From NCBI GenBank assembly GCA_028023455.1, contig JAQFVV010006272.1, positions 5,759,217 through 5,823,216 on the forward strand: a stretch of DNA of 64,000 nucleotides, given 5' to 3'. Under the pieces are notes generated by a model. That model made no database searches, was not told where the DNA came from, and saw nothing but the letters and a program-made list of their open reading frames with translations. Numbering within the stretch: the stretch's first letter is position 1; the number at the start of each line of letters is the position of its first letter. Made by a program: the position numbers and the translations under genes. Below, one piece after another: positions 34,414 to 45,762 of this stretch. The DNA is from Epiperipatus broadwayi. Lineage: Eukaryota > Onychophora > Udeonychophora > Euonychophora > Peripatidae.

Positions 34414-34654
34414 ATCTACAACATAAAAAATTAGACAAATATTATATCAATACAACCAAAATTCTTATTCTGACAAGAGAACATATAGATAAAATTATGA
34501 GAGGTAGGAAAGAAAAGATAAGTTGGTTATAAAAAAGAATTAAAAGTTGTGGAAAACAAATAAGAATTGTGTAAAATATAACAGAATGTATGATAACACT
34601 GAAGGAAACTTATTATTTAATGCTAGAGAAAGAAATAAGAAATGAAATAAGGAT

Positions 34655-34846
34655 TTGAATTATAGATATTGTTTATATCAATATGGGAGAGAAAATAATG
34701 AATATTTATTTTTGGAATGTAGGATATTTAATTTGGCTATCAGAGTTTTTGAGTATACAGCCTGTGAATATAAACTTATGACTTTATTTAAAAAGCCATT
34801 TTACATTACATCAGTCTACAATAATAAAAAAATATATACTGTTTAA
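34655..34846 (+). pseudogene. Possible LINE C-terminal zinc-knuckle fragment
   Basis: The plus-strand frame begins NYRYCLYQYGRENNEYLFLE then CRIFN. C-x3-(C/Y)G-x-EN-x(E/H)-x-(F/L)-x-EC recalls the zf-RVT-like tail CxxCGxxEtxxHLFxxC of some LINE ORF2 proteins, with one Cys and the His replaced by Tyr. No RT motif is seen close by. It could be chance. Confidence 0.25.
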
Positions 34847-34853
34847 AATATAT

Positions 34854-35044
34854 ACTTTTAAGGTTTATGTGATTTTTAAAATGTAAGGCAATTTTACAAA
34901 ACAAGCATTATTTTGTTGAATAATTCCATGAATACTGATGGAAATAGTATTATAGACTTAAAATATTTGCAAAAAAAAAAAAGATTTATAATGGAGCCGC
35001 AGGGATTATTTAATTCACGGAATGCACTATGAGCTAAATGAAAT
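34854..35044. repeat. Direct repeat copy 1 (~190 bp)
   Basis: This segment, starting ACTTTTAAGGTTTATGTG, recurs at 35580-35768 with only a few differences, including a short A run. The copies are ~540 bp apart and do not start or end at a recognisable element boundary, so this looks like a local duplication. Confidence 0.9.
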
Positions 35045-35579
35045 GTGGATTCACAGTCAGCAAATCATTAATGAAACCTTGATCCATATTTAATAAATAT
35101 CTGTAAAATCCCTATCATGTTAGCATACAATTATAGATTAATAAATAAATTTAGTCTGAACTATTATTAGTCAATTCCTGATTAGCACATATAATATTCT
35201 GCCTACTTTAAAAACTTTATGATTGCTTTGTTCTACACAATTTGAAATATTTTGCCACTGATACTATTGGAAATCCATTCTTCGATAAAAGTATTAGAAA
35301 ATACATTACTGAATGAACCATTGACTCATAGAAATATCAAATTTCTGTATAGTGTTTTCCCCAACAATAACATTTTGCAATAAGACTTACAGATGATCCT
35401 TTAATACAATTTGGAAATTATGTGGATTAGACAAAGAAGTTTTTCTGCATATTATTAATTATTGCTCCTTTTTCAATAATTTAAGCTCAAATTTAATCCT
35501 CTCCAATAGCTCATTAAGTAGAATTTTGATATCAGACTTTTAAAAGGTGAGAAAAAAATAATAAGAACTATGTTATTTT
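35045..35579. other. AT-rich spacer between the two direct repeats
   Basis: No gene seen. The spacer resembles the surrounding non-coding DNA. Confidence 0.6.
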
Positions 35580-35768
35580 ACTTTTAAGGTTTATGTGATT
35601 TTTAAAATGTAAGCAATTTTCCAAAACAAGCATTATTTTGTTGAATAATTCCATGAAGACTGATGGAAACAGTATTACAGACTTAAAATATTTGCAAAAA
35701 AAAAAAAGATTTATAATGGAGCAACAAGGATTATTTAATTCACGGAATGCACTATGAGCTAAATGAAA
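35580..35768. repeat. Direct repeat copy 2 (~190 bp)
   Basis: Partner of 34854-35044. After the shared AATGCACTATGAGCTAAATG both copies run into different sequence, although AAAYCTTGATC.ATATTTAATA recurs shortly afterwards in both. That suggests a larger duplication followed by a deletion. Confidence 0.9.
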
Positions 35769-36049
35769 AACCTTGATCTATATTTAATATTACATTTAAG
35801 TATTTACTTTTGAGAATAATGTGAAAAAAATTAGTAAAACATATTAGCATCCTTTCTAAACATAACATTAAATTTTGATTTTAAATATAAAGCTTTTTTT
35901 TTTGTTTTTACTTTGTATGTACAAATTTATTATATATAGAAAAATAAACTGGTTTTTAAAAAATTGGTAATTAAGTAAGACAAACAAAATAAAGTATGAG
36001 AAAACAAAGATTAAAAAAAAGATAAATATTCTTTTTATGAAGGAGACTC

Positions 36050-37600
36050 TGTACAGAATTCACTATGAAATGAAAGATGGAGTTTATTTATTTAGCATAT
36101 AGATTTTTTTTTTTTTTAGATAACTTAATTATTAAGAAAATACCATTAAGGAATATGTACAGATTATAGTTAGGAGATAGTATCATTAATAGTTTTATTA
36201 CACTTTCATTTCTACAATTACAGATATGGTTTTGATATTTATTAATTATATGGTTCATAGTTTGCGTTTGTCCACATTTGTGTTTCCAACTGTTAAATTC
36301 CATTTAAGAAAATGAGTGCAATGCTTAAACAGGTTGTCCTGAATCTATTGATAAGATTCCAGTAATGCTAGAAAGATCAAATCAAGCTGGCTTTATTATT
36401 GGATCTCAAAAAAAAAAAAATGTTTGGAATCTTAGAAGTCAATTTTTTAAGCCATAATTCTTTAGCTGTAGGTTCTAGGTTGAATATCTAGAAGAGAATT
36501 TTGATTTCAGATAAATCTTAGATACCAAACTATATCTTGAGTTATTGGCAATTCTAATCTTCTCAATAGCATTTTATATATTTCCTGTGAAAATGTCAAA
36601 CAACAGCAAGCCATGGCAAAGAAGTAGACTTGAGTGTATCAACAATATTTCTCATGGAATTATTTAACTGAGTTTCTAGAAGTATGCCACTATTTCTCTA
36701 AATAGGGTCTAGTACTTACTAGAATATGACAGTGCTAATGGAGTTGTCTATAACGTTCATACATCACAATCCCAAATAGTACCAACCAATTTCCCATGGA
36801 GATTCCTAAAAATTATTTTAGATCTAATCTTAGATAAAAAGAGGAAAATAAAGTTATAATCCACAGTTACTCCCAAATAGAATAAAATACTGTTTTAGTC
36901 TATTGTTTCAAAAGATTATATTCAGATTATGAGATGATATTCTGCTGTTTAGATAAAAAGTTGAACTTACTGTCTTTGTTGAATTAGGAATAAGATCCCA
37001 CACTTTATTTTATGAAGAAACATTTCCATTTATGGAAGATCTCTACTTTTAAATCAAAACAATATCATTAGCATAAACAAATGTCCAACATTGTATCTGA
37101 AAGATCCTTGATGAATACATTAAATAAATGAAAGGAATCCTGTAGTAGACTATTCTGTAAAATTTTGAATCTGCTACGATTAACTTTTAGTGAAACTTGA
37201 ATTTTGTTTTTTTATTAGAGAGCATTTTGTCAAATAATGGTTTAACTGCATTTAAGGATTTTAAAAACTTTTAGAAGACATTTTTCCAAACAGAATCATA
37301 ATCTAAGGCTAGTTCAACAAAAATCGTAATAATTTTTAATTTATTTTGAATGCTTTTTTCAATATGAGTTGTTAAAGATAATATTTGTTCATATGTGCTT
37401 CTTCCTGGCCTAAGCCCAGTCTGGTTGATATTGGCAAAATTTTTGTTAATACGATTCCTTCAAATAACTTGCAGAGAACACATAATAATGACATTGGATA
37501 TTTTTTCGGACAATTATATTAATTTGTTTTTAAGACTTATTATTGCGGAATAGTTTTACCAACCACACTTTGATTTTAGGACTTTTTTTTTTAGAAAACT
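36050..37600 (-). pseudogene. Jockey/CR1-like LINE reverse transcriptase remnant
   Basis: Minus-strand fragments follow RT order. Near 37470 an (S)EKISNVIIMCSLQVI string recalls the YRPISLLxxLxKLFE block. NQTGLRPGRSTYEQILSLTT then HIEKAF (about 37430-37360) is a clear match to QAGFRPGRSTxDQxLxLTxxIE. LDYDSVW (near 37300) stands for the DLSAAYDTVW block. IYLMYSSRI and FVYANDIVLI (near 37060) correspond to the catalytic F(x)YADDIxL with one Asp changed to Asn. HKCGQTQTMNHIIN (near 36250) resembles the CxCGxxxQTMxHIVxxC tail. Frames shift many times and the catalytic box is broken. The endonuclease and both ends are not recognisable. The wording of the blocks fits the jockey/CR1 group better than RTE. 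Confidence 0.7.
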
Positions 37601-38380
37601 CTGGAAGCATACTAACTGCTCTTGGGTCCTTTCATGATTTAAGATAATTAAGGACAAGTTCAAATTTGCTAATATCTACTGATTTTATTAAATTGATATT
37701 AAAAGAATATTGCAAAAGTGAAGGTTACAGTTCTGTCCAAATAATGCCTTTTTTCACCTCTGTCTATCTTGAGTTTAGCAATTTGATATATGAGATGTTC
37801 AATCTTATTAGAAAAAAGACAATAGTAATTCTTTCAGAAGTGCTCTTATGACCACCAAGATTATGTAAATGTGATGAGATATTTTGATTAGATATTACAA
37901 AGTTTTTTTTCCCTGTAGTCTTTCTTCATTTTTTATTTACTAGCATCAGTGAATGATTTAATAAATTTTCAAGCAATTTCTGGATGATTGTTAGACAAAT
38001 ATCAGTTATACTGAGTATTGCTAATTCCTGGGATGAATTAGTTTCAACATTGTCAACTGATGAATTGTTTATAAGATGTTGTTGTGAGTTGATTAAACCT
38101 ATCATAGCAAGATGAGATTGAAGAGATTCTATTAATATTTCATTGAAGATATCCAATAAATTGATTAGTTAGCTTTCCTTAACTTCCATCTTAAAATAAT
38201 TGTAAAAATGAAAACTACAAAAGTGATCAAACTTTGTTTGGTTATGGAGAAAACGATACAATATTATAGATCACAAGCTAATAATAAATTATTTTTTTTG
38301 TTGAAAGAAAAACAGAAATGATAGAAGAGATATAATGTCTATTCCTCATCTGCTTACAAGAAAGTTCATGCTTGCTTGAC
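37601..38380. other. AT-rich DNA, possibly the 5' part of the LINE remnant
   Basis: The open frame on the minus strand (38156-37926) precedes the RT remnant in the right orientation but shows no endonuclease motif. No firm call. Confidence 0.4.
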
Positions 38381-38384
38381 TCTG

Positions 38385-38457
38385 TAAAATAAATGCATGC
38401 TGCATAAATCAATTCATTCTATAAAATAAATGCATGCTGCATAAATCAATTCATTCT
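38385..38457. repeat. 37-bp tandem duplication
   Basis: The unit TAAAATAAATGCATGCTGCA and its continuation is present twice without differences, ~240 bp outside the 3' end of the large LINE. Confidence 0.95.
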
Positions 38458-38948
38458 AAAGTTGACAATCTGCTCAATCTTTCTTACATATCCCCAAAGA
38501 CTACTATGAAACAATAAAATTTATATATTGAACCAACCTCCTCCGAACAACAATTAAAAAAAATACTCCTAACTACTACTACTTAAAAACTACCTTCAAA
38601 ACTCTTAATGATATAAAAATTACAATTTAAAATTTACTACTTAAACTTATGGGAAACAACAAACACCAAGCATCGACAAATAAAATATTAAATAATATTT
38701 TACTATATTTTACTTTCAAAAAATATATTTTATTCAATTATAGAGCAAGGTATATAATTGTGTATACAGGTAATAGTTAGAGCTGCTGTTAACAAGCATT
38801 GTCTGCTATGGGTTTACAGGAATACAGTTCAAATAGGATGGTTAGGAGGTAGGTCATACCATCCCTGTCATCACAGCAATAGGGGGGGAATCCGTCCTGA
38901 CAAGGTCAAAGGCATTGTCCATAGAATGAAACAGAATGTCTTGAGACC

Positions 38949-41900
38949 TTATATTTTTAGTTGATCCCAGGTCTGAATAACCAACTGTTCTGGGCAAGTC
39001 CTCTTGTCAATCTCCCTAGCCTTCCATATAAAATTTATAAGGAGGTCCTCGGGACTATGGACAATCCCACTTTCAAACAATAGTTTGCAACGTATAGTCC
39101 AAATCCCGAAGTTGACAAATGAAGCCAGCTGAATTTCGGCAAAAAGCCCCTTTTCAAAGGCCAGAGGAATCATTACATAAGTCAGGTCAGGTGCAGACAT
39201 TTTCCTCAGAAACATGCCTCGGAGACGAGCCCACGAATCACAATGGAACAGAATGTGGTCCATGGTCTCTTCCTGCTTCCCGCACATTGTTCATAAGGTA
39301 TTGATGTTATAGCCTCTACGATGAAATAAAAAGGACCCTGTGGGAAGGGCCTTAAGGTTGACCTTGAGCAGGAAGTCTACATACTTGGGCTCAAGTCTGA
39401 GGAATTGTGTCCATTTGGCAAGTCTGGAGATAGAAATTGAGAGCAAGATGGGGATACATGTTTTCTCCTCGAACATTAGTCGGTATGTGTCCCAGTAAGC
39501 AAGTTTTGACTGGAATAGGGAGCTGGAGGTCTTGATCCATGATAGGACATCCGTCACCTGTTGTTGGATCCAAAGTCTCCTCAATCTGGGTGGGGTCTAT
39601 CGGTAGGTTCGACTCTTTCTACGGATACTGCGCACTCAATGTCAGAATGAGAATTCAATAGCCTAACCAGAATATTGTATGTCCTTTGAATTTGGAAGAC
39701 TTTAATGGCATGTAAGGCCAGTCCATTCAGGGGTTTAGGTTTCTGTAAAATGTTTAAGCTGAGGACCGGGACCCCCTTCCTCCAAGCACTTTCCTACAAA
39801 GCATCTCGATCCTTTTAATGAAGTTGCTGGTGGGTGAAAAGCCGGCCAGGTAGTATGCGATTTTGGGAAGTACTACCGAATTCAGCAAGGTGACCTTGCC
39901 CAAAAGGGGAAAAGTAAATTTTTGATAGTGAGTTAACTGTTTTCTCGATTTTGGTGAATAGCTTCCTCTCCATATCTCTCCTCATGACTGGGGGTGAAGC
40001 GAGATTGAATCCTAGGAAGCTCTGCTTTGAATCTGCCTTGGATTTGCTTCCCCATCAGGATGGACCACATTGCTGATTTGCGTTCATTGACCTCAAGACC
40101 AAATACGCGAGAAAACTGGTCTAGGAGCTCTTCAAGTCTTGCAAGCTCCCTGCCAGAGGAGAGAAACACCACCACATCGTCCATATAGGTAATGTAGCAT
40201 ATGCACTCTCCAAGCACAGGAATGGCTATCCCTGGGAGAGCAACCTCGATGCTTAGAAGCAGGGGGTTCACATAGGCTGTGAAGAGAACGACGCTCAGTG
40301 GTGAGCCCTGTGGGATGGAAACGCAGGGTCTAAATCCTGGAGATAATCTGTCATCCAATGAAAGAAAAACCTCCCTATTTTGTAGGTGATTCTCTATAAT
40401 CTGAAGGTATACCTTGGGCACTTTGAGCCTCTCCAGTATACCAAGCAATATGTCAATTCTGACACAGTCAAAAGCTCCAGAAAAGTCAAGCTGAACCACG
40501 ACTGGCTGGAATTTTCTTCTCCTGCGAACATGGTCAACGATGAGGTGAAATCGGCTGACAGCGTCAGCAGTCGAGCAACCTTTCTTTGCGAATTGATAAG
40601 GAGAGAGGTATTCTATGATGTTATCTTGGATGTATTCTTTTATAAGGCCCTCAATAACCTTTATCATAAGCAGCACCATGGAAATAGGTCAAAGGTTCTC
40701 GAGAATCAGTGGACCCTCAGGGTTCTTGATGAGGGGAACTATAGTGATTCGACATATGTCCAAGGCTTCCCTACTGTCATTAGCAAGGAAATTTATGTTT
40801 AATATAATTGGTACCGTAAATGTGTACAGATGCAATAATAGAAATTTTGGAATTCCATGCAGGCCAGGATGGACCTTGTCCGAGAGGGACCTTAGTCTCT
40901 GTAGAATTCGCCCTTCCGTAATCTTGCGGGGAGCAGCGTCGACCGAAGCAAATTTTTTCCAGGCACTAGTTATCCCCAATGGCTGAAATTTTAGGGAATA
41001 AAACTCCCTGATTCTGGCCAACATGGAAGAACCAGAGTAGCAGTTTCCCTGTACCTCAATCGATGTGAGGGCTCGGGATCTTTTGCCTGAGCCAAGGGCC
41101 CAGCGAAGGTACCCTCTGGTCCAGCAATGCTGATGTTGTAGGTATTGACGAGCCCTCTTAATTGCAAGGTACTCTGCAAGGGAAGACTGTGCTGATTTAT
41201 ATTTTGCTTTCAAGTGAATTGTGTGCGGGATATTCTGTTCCCCAAGAGACAGGTTGTTCAGAACTCTGGCAATCCCGTCCAGCTCAGCCAATAGTCGGAT
41301 GGGACCCTTGGTTCTAAGGGTGCACTGATTTATTAGATAGACTAGCATTTTAACAAAGGCCATCCATGCCTCCACAGGAGGAAGAGATATGATCTCTAGA
41401 TGGTGGAATGCAATATAGGCCTCAGAGACCAGTTGGGTCGTAATATTCGATCTAGTCAGCATCCTCATAGTGCAGGGATAATTGATTGTTGGAATTAAAG
41501 TATTTTGATACCTGAGTCGGATTTCCATTGCCAAATGGTCAGAGAAGGCATTGGGCCAGAGATGGGCTTCAATCGATCCCACCATCACAGGAGAAAAAAA
41601 CCCAGGTCTATTAGGGAATGTGTATGCCTTATATAAAATGAGAATGCCTCTTCAGGAAAAATGTTTTCTCCATTTATCATGGACAGATTAAGGAATTTTA
41701 TGTAATTGTTACTGAAGGAAAGGTAGGATTGATTGAAATCACCTGTAATTAATGTGGGAAACAGGCTTGTTCTGAGAGCTGCATTGATAACTTTGATTAT
41801 GATGTCCGGGTTTTTGGGTAGGTATAGATTTATTAAATTGAAGGACCATCCATGAAATTGGAAGATCGCTATCAGGCAGTGAGAGTCTATGTATAACATT

Positions 41901-42149
41901 TTGAATAGAGCTATTGGTGACTTTATTAATTATGAGAGCCACGCCTCCTGATGCGGCAGAAGAAAATGAGAAATGGAAGAAGCCGAATTCTTCGATTAGT
42001 TGAATCACACAATGGTCTGTCTGGAGGTGTAACTTCATTTCTGATAAGCACAGAATATCTGGGACCTGTCTATGGAACCAATGTGACAAGGCATATGCCC
42101 TATCCCATGAGTTCAGGCACCTTACATTGACAGAGAGTATCTTGAGCAT
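38949..42149 (-). pseudogene. LINE ORF2: endonuclease-RT polyprotein, lightly broken
   Basis: It starts at ATG 42149 (MLKILSVNVRCLNSWDRAYA), 14 bases after the ORF1 stop. Domains in order are: the APE-type endonuclease start with SVNVRCLN and CLSEMKLH (the catalytic Glu block); LITGDFNQ and FSDHLAMEI; an RT with ENL*PIS (a stop where Arg is usual, consistent with CGA to TGA, about 40690), PYQFAKKGCSTADAV, QLDFSGAFDCV, IPQGSPLSVVLF and catalytic YMDDVVVF; then LKALPTGSFLFHRRGYN and CGKQEETMDHILFHC, a zf-RVT-like tail. Two compensating frameshifts (about 41840 and 41590) break the endonuclease. Further shifts and stops lie at 39933-39590, and a TGA at 39290-39288 precedes the knuckle. Most of ORF2 from 41588 to 39933 is one frame. 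Confidence 0.92.
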
Positions 42150-42163
42150 GGTTATTTGGTTGG

Positions 42164-44816
42164 TCAATCAAGTGGTTCCAGTAAATCAGCCAGACCTGGG
42201 GACACAGGGGAAACCATTGGATTCTGTAAAGGATCGCCAGGCACCGATATAGTTTCTAACCATATTGAGTCATAGTCTGGACCAGGCCTGTCATCACAAT
42301 CACTGTTAGTAGATGAGGAGGGGGAAAAACCCTCAACCCGGAGGGCGAACTCATCGCATACTTCCAGGGTGAGAAATAGGTACCTCAGTCTCACTAATTG
42401 TTTTAGGGGGTTCCCCCAGTGGAGGCCCAGCCATCAGTGGGGAGGAGCACCACACCTTTTTTTCTTGAGGGAAAGTTGAGTTGCTACCTGGATTACAAGG
42501 ATCAAAAAGGCCCAGAAGATCATCTACCGTTGGGTATTCCGAATCCAATGATGACCGGTCAGGAGAGTCTAATGGTGTTTTTGGTTTTCTTCTCTTCCTT
42601 TTCTTTAAGACTGCTGTAATGAATCCTTCCTCCTCTGGAGAGTTGGTCATCGGTAGTCGGAAATCTACCATTGATACATTTACGGGCAGGTTAGCAGATT
42701 GGCTCTCCATTGATTCTACAACCAAATTGCATGAAGAGCCCTTCCCAAAACCTCCCACAGCATATATGGGGTCAGGAGAATGGTGAGTCCTGTCAGATTG
42801 ACTGTCAGGAAGCCCAGGGGGCTGATCCCCAGAAAGCCCCTGAGGGGTGGGGCCCAAGATGTGCTGGACTGATGATGTACTATATTTAGAGTGACATTGA
42901 TGGGGTCCCTGGCTAATAAATCCACATTGTATGCAGCTTCGATCTCTGCAGTCCTTCATGAGGTGTCCCCTAATCCTGCAATGGAAGCACTGGGGGGAAC
43001 ACCCTGGAGGATGATGGAAAGTGGAACATCAATGAACTCAATAAGCCCAGGTAAATTGAGTGGAGAAATCCCTTTATTCAATGCAATGCAAAAGTCTGCT
43101 ATATTGGAGAGTGACTTGGCCCCACCATACCAGATTGTCCAATATTTAAATGCTATGATGTTCCCAAAGGGGGCTAAGGCTCTCAGGAGATCGGCCTTGT
43201 TGAAGTTTACGCCATAATTTCTGATATAGCCATCAATGGAGCTCGGCCTATCCAGGTCTATTGTTATCAGATATCGGCCAAATACTCTTATGGCCATTAT
43301 GGAATGACTCCTTGGCCATAATGTTGTTGAACTGAATCGCCACATACCTGTCATTAGGGTGAAACAATACCTTGTATACCGAGCCCCAGATGCCATGCGT
43401 AGTGAATAATTTGAAAAGTGATTGAACAGGGAATTTAAATAGGTGGATGTTGTCATCTGTGACAGCCAGAATCAGAGTCTTATCATCCTTATAAATGTTA
43501 AAAGATTTCTTAAGGAGAGGTGGAATTGATTGATTAAACTTGTCATTGATCAGTGTGTTTAGATAGATCACATTTGTAGTTACTGGGGTTATCATAAGGA
43601 GGTATGTCTTCCCTTACTTCTTTGGGGGCTGTATAAGCTTTTCCCATTATTTGTAGAGCTCTGCCAAAGATTCCAGAAGATTCGCCAACTTGGGAGTTAT
43701 CAACAGCAGGGAAGCCAGCAGATATAGATCGAGGTCCTGAGATATTTCGGGCAGCAATGTTGGCGTAGGATGCTGGGGTGGACCTTGGCAAGCTTTCCTC
43801 TGGGTACTGACTGGGTCCTCCAAGTTGGGTATTTTCTGTGGGGAAAGAGTTGGAAATTGAGCAACACTATTATACTTCAATTGCTTGTCCTTATTTGATA
43901 AACTAGATGGAAGTGTGTAGGTTGGACTCCTCAAGGAAGATCCAACTGATGTAAGGGTGTTAGATAATATGGGGAGGTTAGGTGGTATGACATTATTTGA
44001 AAAAAGGTTAAAAAAATTTTTGCGTTCGTTTTTTTATATTGGGGCCAGGGTGATATATGGCTGGAGGTGGGGCCACCCCATCAAATGAGGCTTTTTTTGA
44101 AGCTGTGGCATGTGTATTGGCATTTCTATTGACTTCGTTATGATTTTTGAGTGATTCCTGAGAAATTTTTTTTTGATGGCGCCACCTCTGCATTGGTTTT
44201 TCCCACCTCTGCATTGGTTTTTCCCTCATAACTTTCGTTCCCGATCCTGGAAAAATCCGATTCTTTTTTTGTTATGTAGGGTATGTCGGAATACATATTG
44301 TTCCCAAAAAAAACTGAGTTCGAATCCATAGGAAATTGTATTTTTTTCAACTGCAAAGTTTTGCCGCATTTCTCAACTTCCGGAATTGAGTGCTCGCTTT
44401 GAAAAAGCAGATTTTCGGCGGATTTATTTATGTAACTTACCTTGGAAATTAGCAATTTTGGTGAGCCTGGTATTGTATTGCAGGGGAGGACGAGATCTTC
44501 CAAACAAGGGCGGTTTGGACCTCCAGGCCCATGTGGAAGTTTATTATTCTTTGGATCTACTTCCACGTTACTTTTAGCTAGTTTTACTGAGGCTTCCGGC
44601 AAAGATGTACGTATAAATCTTTCTCTTTCAGGCACTACTGGCGTGTTTTGCATATTGGGATTTTTAAATTGAGCTGTTTTCTTTGGTCTGACAGGATTTG
44701 GATAAGCCATAAGATGTTTTTGATTCAATTTTGAATCTTTTTGTTGGGATTTAGTGTTGACTGGATTTTTTTCTCCCACTATTCTTACTAATAGGGTCTT
44801 TTACGATAGTCACCAT
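42164..44816 (-). pseudogene. LINE ORF1: gag-like RNA-binding protein, broken
   Basis: The best start is ATG at 44816 (MVTIVKDPISKNSG). A run of A bases near 44764-44770 then shifts the frame into the long basic, Pro/Asn/Ser-rich region (44779-44138), which has a small duplication KTNAEVGKTNAEV. After more frameshifts the middle (43595-42960) carries VIYLNTLINDKFNQSIPP, HPNDRYVAIQFNN and a domain ending VPLSIILQGVPPQ. A CCHC knuckle follows, CFHCRIRGHLMKDC (CX2CX4HX4C, about 42990-42945), then a second Cys/His cluster, CIQCGFISQGPHQC. The C-terminal third (42900-42164) is acidic and Ser/Pro-rich and stops at TGA 42166-42164. Such ORF1 proteins coat the LINE RNA. At least five frame changes make it non-functional. 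Confidence 0.85.
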
Positions 44817-45048
44817 TCAAGATTGATCAATGATAAAAAACGAATGAAATTATATTCAAATGTAGAGGTAAAAGTTAATTGTTCTTTATTAAGAGTCACT
44901 TTAAACGATTAAAAAAAAAAGGAGGACCCTTACCTAAGATTTACAATTATTGTAACATCGCACTATAAAATAAATCTGAATCATCCGGAGCTTAGAACGA
45001 GTAAACCATCCAGAAAGGCAACCGGAAGCAGAACTACTTTTTTATTTT
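44817..45048 (-). promoter_or_regulatory. 5' leader and probable internal promoter of the LINE
   Basis: The 230 bp between the target duplication and the ORF1 ATG belong to the element. The first ~11 bases (AAAATAAAAAA) may be extra bases added at integration. GTAGTTCTGCTTCCGG then looks like the real element start. LINE leaders normally carry the promoter, but no specific box stands out. Confidence 0.6.
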
Positions 45049-45584
45049 ATTTTACTATATTTTGTCCTCCTAAATTTCCCTTTCAGAAAATGGTTGGTTT
45101 TCAGGTAAAGTGTCAACTATTATCAATAGCGAACTATCAACAACTCGGCTACCAAATATACACCAATCAAATAAACACTTTATTTTTAAAGAAGAAAAAT
45201 CCCTTAGGCGCCAGCTAATTACATTAGAATTAGCATGTCTATCTGATCAGCATAATTCGGTACCTGAAAAATCCCTGCTAGCTCAACCGGTTCCAACCAC
45301 TCATTAAATAGACAAAACAAAAGATATATCTTAAATGCTGCCTCTTCTAAGCTACTTCTATATTTTTTTAAAACTAAAATAATTTCCCCGAACCATTTAA
45401 AATAATACTTCAATCCTTTAAAACTAATAATAACAACATTATACTGAATACTAAACATTTATAGATTTAACTTAGCGAATCTTTTCTGAAATACTATTAT
45501 TAATGATTAGACTTTTTCCCTCCTACTCTTATTAAGAAAATAAATATTTATACTTACCCACACGTATCAGAAATAAATATAAAT

Positions 45585-45762
45585 GTTTTCAGAAAAATAA
45601 TTTAAGTGTTTTTTATATTATTTTAAAATAAATTAATCGTTTTATCTTATAATGAGACACACATACACTTCTTGTTTTCAGAAAAATAATTTAAGTGTTT
45701 TTTATATTATTTTAAAATAAATTAATCGTTTTATCTTATAATGAGACACACATACACTTCTT
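45585..45762. repeat. 89-bp tandem duplication
   Basis: The unit starting GTTTTCAGAAAAATAATTTA is present twice head to tail (45585-45673 and 45674-45762), essentially identical. Confidence 0.93.

Larger units (their letters stand above)
38697..45063 (-). mobile_element. Near full-length two-ORF LINE with 15-bp target duplication
   Basis: ATTTTACTATATTTT occurs exactly at 38697-38711 and 45049-45063, so the insert is 38712-45048 (about 6.3 kb, minus strand). It has a ~230-bp 5' leader, a gag-like ORF1 with a zinc knuckle, an ORF2 with endonuclease, RT and C-terminal zf-RVT-like domain, and a ~230-bp 3' UTR. It ends AATAAAATATATTTTTTGAAAG at 38713 without a long poly(A) tail. The related copy at 56942-58140 ends almost the same way (TTTGATTTTTGAAAG). 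The element is clearly richer in G+C than its surroundings. Frameshifts and stops break both ORFs, but the exact target duplication shows moderate age. The zf-RVT-like tail and ORF1 type suggest the L1/Tx1 side of the LINE tree, but the clade is not certain. Confidence 0.93.

Noticed and set aside
42419-43217. Plus-strand frames opposite LINE ORF1
   Set aside because: They are shadows of ORF1, which has a zinc knuckle and correct order with ORF2 on the minus strand.
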